Shown: in pieces, positions 56,952-64,000 of the stretch
How the letters are laid out: every line of letters begins with the position of its first letter
Position numbering within the stretch: position 1 is the stretch's first letter
Assembly (NCBI GenBank): GCA_946800325.1
Contig: OX326957.1
Coordinates: forward strand, 64,113,570 to 64,177,569
Length of the DNA stretch: 64,000 bases
Direction of reading: 5' to 3'
From: Luzula sylvatica
Taxonomy: Eukaryota > Streptophyta > Magnoliopsida > Poales > Juncaceae
The notes under the pieces: generated by a model
Seen by the model: only the letters and a program-made list of their open reading frames with translations
Told to the model about the DNA's origin: nothing
Databases searched by the model: none
Program-made: the position numbers and the translations under genes

Positions 56952-58440
56952 GACTGGTTTCTGGTTGCTGATTATGTTTTCGTGATAACTTTGGCTACAC
57001 AACTTGGAATTTTGAGTTCTTTATATCGATTTGATCGGCATCAATCGTACTAGCATATAATTAGATAATTATTTAGAATAATTAGACTCCCAAATAAATA
57101 CATATGCATTTATGAAATTCTTGTGATAGTGATATAATTGGATTATGTCACGGATTTAGAAACATGCAATGGCATGATCCCTCATAATATTTAAGTCATG
57201 GAAATGCCTTCCATATTCACAACCACTATGATCGGTACTACGTCTCACATGGGTTAAGGCCAAAGCCGACATGGGTTATTGTAGTCATCGACGGGGTGGC
57301 AAGCGTTAAATAGGGACTGATAAGGGTTAAGGCCAAAGCCGACTTATTAGTAGTTTATTTGAACGATACGCTGAGTATGGTTGTGACTTAACCGTTCAAG
57401 CCAGTAAGGGTTGAGGCCAAAGCCGACTTGATTGGAAGTTCGGGGCATAGATAGGATGCACACACGGAACTGGGATTGTATTGGATACGATTCATCACCG
57501 AAATCCTATAAAGGTTCAAGAGTCGCATTGGATGCGATTGGATATAATCCTACCTAAATAGCGAGATCCCATTCGTCTGCCAAAGCAACTTATGGGAGGA
57601 TCGTGATATATGGATCTTGAGTGTTATGGACTTGGAGTCCCGTATCGGTATGAGGGTTATCGATTCGATAAAATAACACTATCATATAATTATCATATAA
57701 GCATATAGATTAAGTACGCACGGTTAGGAATTAATCTTCATCATCCGTTTAGAATTATGTTTTCAAGCAACACCAAATATATCGATTAGATCGATATGAT
57801 AGATGGCTTTTGGGTCGGAATTACCGTTATTAACCTTGATAGTCAAAGAATAGTTCTTAGACTTAAAGGAACGTGTTGGATACGGAAATGGTAGATTCGG
57901 GGCTCGAGGCTTTGGCTTTAGAGAAAGCCGGGTTCGATAAACTTAAGAAGGAATCGAACAATATTACGTGCCTTGTGGTGGCATGTATAGACGCAAATTT
58001 CTCAAAATTGTTTTGAGAATTCGGGTGTATATGAAAGTAAAACACAACGCTCATGAAATAGTTTCAAGAGCTAGAGCGCGTTGAATGACTCAATGCGGCT
58101 CAAAGAGTAGGTTAATTTTGAGACGCCTTATGGATCTTTGATTAACACTCGTGTGTTGATGGTACGAGATTTGATGTTCGTGACCGAATATCATATGCAT
58201 TCGATAGATAAGTCGATCCCGAAATTGCATATGATGCGATTTAAATTTGAATTGGAGATGCTCAGAGTTTCCGAGGAATCCAATGCATATAGATGCGTGG
58301 ATGTCCTTGTAATTCAAAAGCGGGATCGAAAGAAATGTATGTCTAAGGGTATTTTGGGAAAATGTTTTCCAAAATGGAAAGTTCGGACAAGGAGTTGTCC
58401 AAACTAGTGACTCAAAGAATGGTGAAATCCGAGGAGGATT
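56952..58440 (+). pseudogene. Element B spacer and decayed gag
   Basis: 57251, 57324 and 57408 start three copies of gggttaaggccaaagccgac or a one-base variant. 57960-58310 reads, across frameshifts, as copia gag-like pieces (for example a fragment TRVLMVRDLMFVTEYHMHSI at 58138 onward). No intact gag. Confidence 0.6.
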
Positions 58441-61400
58441 AAACCTAGAAGTTGATTGCTTCTTTTGGCATTGCCGTCTTGGCCATATAAACGAGATACG
58501 CGTATCTAGATTCCATGTGATGGAATGCTAGAATCATTCGAATTAGATTTGATTGATTAATGCAATACTTATTTATTAGGCAAAACGACAAATGGCATCA
58601 TTCTCCAAAGTATTGGAGAAAGATCCAGCGAATTATTGGAAATTATATTTACATATGATGTTCCGATAAGTTCCGAGGCAAGAGGAGGCTATCGGTATTT
58701 TGTTAAGTTTATGGACGGTTAAAGTAGATATGAAAATATCTATTTAATGCCTGCCGAAACAGAGACTTTTGAAAGATTCAAAGAGTTTCAAAAACGAAAT
58801 ACGAAATCAACTAAGCAAGAAAATCAAAGCTTTTCGATAGGATCGAGAAGACGAGTATTTGAGCTAGACCTTTCGATAGGATCGAAGATGCGATATTTGA
58901 GTTATGAATATTGATGATCATTTATGATTGTGGAATCGTTTCACGATTGTCTTCATTTGGAACATTGAGATGTGTCCGAAAAGAGGAAATGAACGCATGT
59001 TGGACATGGTTCGATAAATGATAAGCCAATAGGATCTCCCAAAAATGTTTTGGGGATACGCCCTTGAGACAGCGGCACTAATGAATGGTTGCATATAAGA
59101 TATGGACCATAAACCTTCTAATCGGTACAAAAACGCCATATGAGATATGGATCGGAATGGTTCCGAAGTTGTCATTTGTACATATTTGAGGATGTGAGTA
59201 TATTTCGAAATTTGTTTCGGTTAAACTCAATCCCAAATCTGGAAATTGTTCGTTTATCCTTAAGGAAACTAAAGGGTATTAGTTCTAACGTCCCTATGAA
59301 AATGAGATTTTCGTGGCTCGAAGAGATGCCTTCTTGAAGGAGGACTAGATGAGCACAAGTTTGGAACTTGGTGTCATTTATCTCTATGCGGGCTAGTGGG
59401 AGTAGAATAAATCTCGAAAGAGTTCGAGATCTGAAAATGAACATTGTACCGATGAAAGTTGACATGGCTTCATCAAGAATTGATGAACGCAAGTCGAACA
59501 CACAAAGGAATTTTTCGTAGATCAAGTAGGCTATATCATAAGCCGGTAAATACGGATTTATCGTGGTTAATGATGATAGATTGAAATCATATGATGATTC
59601 GATATCCTACAAGGATGCTATGAAAAGTTGATTCCACATGACATGGTGTCATGAAATCTGAGATTCGATCCATGTGAATTATCAAGTTTAGAACTTGATT
59701 TCATTACTTTCTAGGTTAGACCCGTGAAATGTGAGTGGGTTTTTCAAGATGAAGAACCGACATGGATAGGAATACGCATATATGTAAAGCGAGGCTTTTT
59801 GCGAAAAGTTTCATGCAATTCATAGTCGGACTATGAAGAAACGTTTTCGCTTGTTGCCATGCTTTCCCATTCTCGAAATTCTGCTTGCCATGGTCGCGTA
59901 TTATGACTATGTGATGTGGCCAAATGGATGTCAAAACCGAATTTCTTGACAGAAATTTTATGAAAGGATGTGTACTTGACACAACCTTATGGTTTTGTCG
60001 ATTCATAAGAATCGGGGATAAGATATGCACGCTTTAACGATCCATATGATGGATTAGAGAAAGCTTCTCAGAATTGGAATATTCGTTTTGACAAAATTAT
60101 AAACTGTTATAAAATTGTCGAAACGAATGGAAACTTTGTGTACACATGAAGGTTAGTGGGAGCTGCGTTATATTTCTTGTAACGACAAAAGATTTAGACG
60201 AGACCGCTTATGAATTAAGCGTGAAGATCTATAGGATAGATCTAAAAAGTTCCTCGTTCTATGTTATAGCACATATATCGACATATTGTTGAAAATGGTT
60301 TTCAACATGTAAACTCCTTGGAGGAGATAAATCGAAATGTCGAATGGCAGAAATTTTCAACGGCTCTATGTGAGACATCAAGCAGCGCGAAAAGTAATAA
60401 TATGATGCCTTACATTTGATGTTAGGATCTATTATATCTGTCATGATATGTATGTGGCTATCTGTCATACAAATAAAGCGTCTAGTTCACCGTCAATAAA
60501 ATTCATGGGAATCACATGAGTTTGACTGTAATTCGATTACATGAGACTAACTCTTGTGATTGTATAATGGTTATACAAATATATACATAATGGTTATGTA
60601 TATTTAAAACCCATCGGGATTTGTATTGATAGAGGTGAAGTTTATCCTTGAATACTTTGCGAAAGAATTCAGGATTTATTATCTATAATGGTGTGGAGGA
60701 CGTGTTGGTTATAAAGAGTTATAACAAACAACAGTTTCCAAAGATGAAGCACGTCCAAATATGTAGCACGACTTTCGATCACAAAGTGTGTACATGTTTT
60801 GCTTAAATGAAAACACGGTTATGTGGAAAGGTTCCACAAGACCAATAGTTTATGATTCTATATACGGTGGCGAGTATATTGCGGTTATTAATCGCAAAAG
60901 GAAGTGGTATGGATCAAGGATACATGACCAAACTCTAGTAGTCACGAGTTATCGGATTTATGGTTGTTTATTGCGTGAGACGCAATAGTACAAGCCAAAA
61001 ATGCCGAGGTCACAACCACTTCTAGCCAATACTCAGAAAATTTCATTTGATCCATGAAATTTTGTGAAAAGATGTGATCGTAGGTATTGGAAATGTTCCA
61101 ATCCTGATGATGATTAACACTAGCGGGAACGTGCGGACCCGTTTACAAAACCGCTTTCTCTAGTCGCGCGTGACTGTCATGCGATGACTATGGGTATGGC
61201 GATACCTAGAGGAGGAAGAAGAGAGTAGAGTGTAGTTATCTAATACGATAGTCCTCGCAGGTTATGGGTATGGAGATACCCATAGGTAAACGTTGTATCA
61301 CCCAAATACTTAGTCCATATGAATGCATCCCTTTTAAAATTTTGTTTACTTAAATTAATATGCATTCACCTTATATGAAAACTGTGTGCTGGGTTGTGTA

Positions 61401-62390
61401 ATATGATTGTTACATGAACCTTGATTTGAACTTGTGTGGACGTCGACATGGTTGAGGACCATGTGCAGCGAAACCGTCACACTTAAAGTGTCATTTCTAA
61501 ACATCCCTAGTCGCGGGTCAGTTTGCTTAAGAGAGAAGCATTACTATTACAAGGGAATAGACTGAACGCGTACACTAGTACGTTTGCCGAGGAGATGATT
61601 ATGTTTTGCTAATCATGGGACAAAGGAGTTTGTCGAATCGGGAACGTAGATATATGTTAGGTTACATGTATTGGATATGACCGAAGCCGCGAGACCATGA
61701 CATGGTTTAGTCATTATAGATGGACTTGCGACGGATGGGGTTTTAGATTCTTCAAACTTGAGGGGATCATTGATTGCGTTTCGTGCGTAACACAATGCTT
61801 TGATATGATCTTACGCTCACCGTAACAGGGAGTTAAAAGGGTCATCATTGGGTATTGTCCGAAACACGGAATTCAATGTGAGTCTCCAAGATAGGAATTG
61901 TTTATTCCGAAAGGAAGAGATATCTCTTAGGCGCCGCTCGATGAGTCGATTAACGAAACCTGCGGCCGCAGTCAATGATATTAATGGTTAATATCGATTG
62001 AAATTTGTTAACTCAACTCGGAATCGGGGAATAAGTGTAGTTAATCAAATTATAAGGATGACTATTACCATGCCTTTTGATTAACGGATATCATTAACAA
62101 GAGAACTAGTAACCGCTATTCGAGATAGGCACAATGATCACAATCATTATTCGTTTAACATGGGTAGCTATGATGGAGTGACTAGATCCCGCTCATGAGC
62201 TTGTAGGTATTGGAAACAACCTACTGCCATCGTTAAGTCGAACCTACATGGTCACACAACGAGTCGTACTAAGTCGGGCTTGATCATAAAATTGGCACAT
62301 AGGATGTGCATAGCTTGGTATTTGATACGCGAGCTATATTCTCTAAAATCGTGCGTATTGGATATGCATGAGTACCTTTTAGGTAGATCT
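58441..62390 (+). pseudogene. Element B decayed pol (pre-integrase, integrase, reverse transcriptase, RNase H) and 3' UTR
   Basis: 58455-58490 reads DCFFWHCRLGHINE, the GAG-pre-integrase motif. 59270-59400 is the integrase end. 59720-59990 contains, with shifts, a CEWVFQDEE piece, YEETFSLVAML and QMDVKTEFLD, the reverse-transcriptase N-terminal motifs. 60785-60900 reads VYMFCLNENTVMWKGSTR and GGEYIAV, the RNase H region. Stops occur throughout. Integrase before reverse transcriptase identifies the copia superfamily. About 61100-62390 is noncoding 3' sequence. Confidence 0.8.
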
Positions 62391-62396
62391 GAAATT

Positions 62397-62407
62397 GAGT
62401 GGGAGAC
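62397..62407 (+). other. Polypurine tract of element B
   Basis: gagtgggagac directly before the 3' LTR at 62408, identical to the tract of element A. Confidence 0.85.
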
Positions 62408-63408
62408 TGAAGGAAATACAGTTTCAGGATCAACCGTAAAAGTGTACACAAGGATAAACGAATGTAGTCGTACATTCGTAGCCATATCTTTCAGTAGGAA
62501 AATCCGATTTGAATGGTTCAAATTGGGTAAGATAGATAATTAGATTATCTATAACCTTCATGTAGAAATATATTTCATATGAACGAAGTATAAGTGTCGT
62601 TTCTGTGAAATACCGAAAGGGTGCAACAGTATGACATACAGTTAGTAAAACAGTCATAACTTTTGCATACGAACTCTAATTGGGCTGGGCCAAATTGGGT
62701 CGAGTAGATAATGAGATTATCTACAACTTTCGTGTTGGTTGATTTTCTGTCAGAGAAATTTATCAATTTCGTCTGGACAGAATACTGACCAGGTTCATGC
62801 AGTTTTCTGTGTGAGAGGGTGTATATTGGATATACATGCCTTTTGGCTAATCCTGATCCTATTGTATATAAATAGGATTTTCTCTCTCATCTTAAAAAAA
62901 AGCAATTCATTCAGAATTATCCAGAAAATTGTGAGACAAATTTCTAGAGAGTGAAAAGATGTAAAAGAGAGAAACCGTGAAAAGGTGTTTTACGGTTTAG
63001 AGAATCAATTCGATTAAGCAAGTTCACCGGTGCATCGTCTAGGCAGGTGCATCCGTGACCGACGTCTTGCGATTCAAGGTGGATACACGTAGAGGAGCAA
63101 CAACTGAGGCTCTCACGATTGTGATCGATTCGGACGAGTAGATTGAGTCGGAGACGAAATCAAGCGAATCGGCGAAGTCAACGAGCGGTGAAAGACGCGT
63201 GGTGTGGGACGCGCGTATTGTCACCAACGTGACAGGAGAAAGAAGGCAGCGATCAACCCTTCGTGTGCAATCAATTTTGCACCGGTAAAGATCTAACCTT
63301 CTATTTGCATCGTACCCTCGAAGTCGTGGCGTGATCTCGGGAATCGGGGAACCGGACCGGGCCTACATATCCGCTGCGCGGGCCCGGGGCCGGGGATATT
63401 CCCCAACA
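62408..63408 (+). repeat. 3' LTR of element B
   Basis: 1001-bp copy of 55185-56185 with a single difference seen (T at 62677 for C at 55454), followed by target duplication GTACC at 63409-63413. Confidence 0.95.
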
Positions 63409-64000
63409 GTACCCTCAATTGGTAATTCAGGAGGGTTATGGTTAATGTGGAAGAATTCAATCAGAGTCACAATCGTGCAGCAAGACAGATACTTTATAGT
63501 GGCAAATGTACAAGGACCGGTAGATCATACTCCATGGACCCTATTTGCTGTGTATGGAGACCCTCATCACAGCAATAACCCAAAGATATGGGAGGATATC
63601 ATCTCCTGGAGTAATAACTCTGGTAGTGAGTTGCTGGTAATCGGAGATTTTAACGCGATATCGAGCGCGTCTGAGAAGTGGGGAGGTCGACAAAACATGC
63701 AGCAAAATAATACTAGAGGTTTCAACGAGATGATCTACAACGCCGGTCTTGTTGATCTCGGGTTTAAGGGTCCAGCATATACATGGACAAATAGGCAATT
63801 TGGTCCTGATTTAGTGATGAAAAGACTTGACCGAGCCATGGCAAACCAAGCATGGTTGAACCGATTCCAGAATGTCAAAGTCATGCATTTACCACAATTA
63901 ACGAGTGACCATAATCCGTTACTGGTCAAGCTCGTTACAAGAATTCATAATCCACAACGAAAATTCAGGCTTGAAAACTGGTGGTTCCAATCGCAGGACT

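Larger units (their letters stand above)
55185..63408 (+). mobile_element. Copia-type LTR retrotransposon B, very recent insertion in a LINE
   Basis: 1001-bp LTRs at 55185-56185 and 62408-63408, TG...CA ends, one difference seen (C at 55454, T at 62677). Target duplication GTACC at 55180-55184 and 63409-63413. Primer-binding and polypurine sites place it on the plus strand. Traces of gag, GAG-pre-integrase, integrase, reverse transcriptase and RNase H occur in copia order, but all are full of stops and shifts. LTR termini, polypurine tract and parts of the interior match element A, so both belong to one lineage. Dead coding sequence between near-identical LTRs indicates trans-mobilisation. 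Confidence 0.95.
55006..64000 (+). pseudogene. L1-type LINE ORF2 (endonuclease part), split by element B and cut by the window end
   Basis: Starts at 55006 with MHILSWNGRGCGGPATIRSI, the N-terminus of the L1 apurinic-type endonuclease. It is interrupted at 55184 by copia element B and resumes in the same frame after the target duplication at 63409 with SIGNSGGLWLMWK, ELLVIGDFNAISSASEKWGG, YTWTNRQFG, RLDRAMANQAWL and LPQLTSDHNPLLVK. The SWN, GDFN and SDHNP motifs are present. The usual metal-binding Glu in 'FL.ETK' is replaced by Asp (SFIFDTRC). Frame is open to 64000 apart from the insertion; reverse transcriptase would lie beyond the window. Confidence 0.88.

Overview
The window is nuclear DNA from a flowering plant, most likely a eudicot. 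The evidence is intron-bearing genes with plant-type products (PEX11, VAP27, plant defensins), dense Ty1/copia elements, hAT, Helitron, SINE and L1-type LINE insertions, and an AT-rich ~170-180 bp satellite. The species cannot be named from sequence alone. No rRNA, tRNA gene, CRISPR array or bacterial-type operon was recognised.

Layout: 1-14778 is a satellite block that changes orientation near 4138 and is split by a 7.7 kb copia element (A, minus strand, 4656-12341) with 963-bp LTRs that look identical and a TCATT target duplication. 14779-17420 is AT-rich intergenic DNA with small repeats. 17427-19754 holds two intact divergent genes: a single-exon PEX11 and a plastid-targeted membrane protein with a 5' UTR intron. 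About 19.9-24.6 kb looks like a gene-fragment-bearing Helitron: it ends in a Helitron-like 3' terminus and carries a broken 3' part of cytosolic glutamyl-tRNA synthetase, itself hit by a solo LTR. 25469-26833 is an intact eight-exon VAP27-type gene. About 28.1-34.6 kb is an internally deleted copia element (C) with gag and protease remnants, interrupted in gag by a hAT deletion derivative. 36.8-38.2 kb is a hAT element containing a second hAT element that carries a terpene-synthase fragment. 38.3-46.1 kb is a tandemly duplicated segment: the distal copy keeps an unrecognised three-exon acidic gene, while the proximal copy is riddled with insertions. 46.9-52.4 kb holds two tandem defensin genes with proline-rich tails. 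52.5-64 kb is an L1-type LINE whose ORF2 is split by an 8.2 kb copia element (B, 55185-63408; LTRs differ by one base).

Most interesting observation: elements A, B and C each carry arrays of a short perfect palindrome in the LTR and/or the leader after the primer-binding site. The sequences differ (CGTCATGACG, CGTTGCAACG, CGTTCGAACG) but all fit CGT-NNNN-ACG with a self-complementary centre. They are mostly arranged as pairs about 22 bp apart, so each pair can fold as a long stem-loop. I know of no feature class that names this.

A and B share LTR ends, primer-binding site, polypurine tract and spacer motifs. Both have stop-ridden gag-pol remnants despite near-identical LTRs, so they look like recently mobilised non-autonomous copies.
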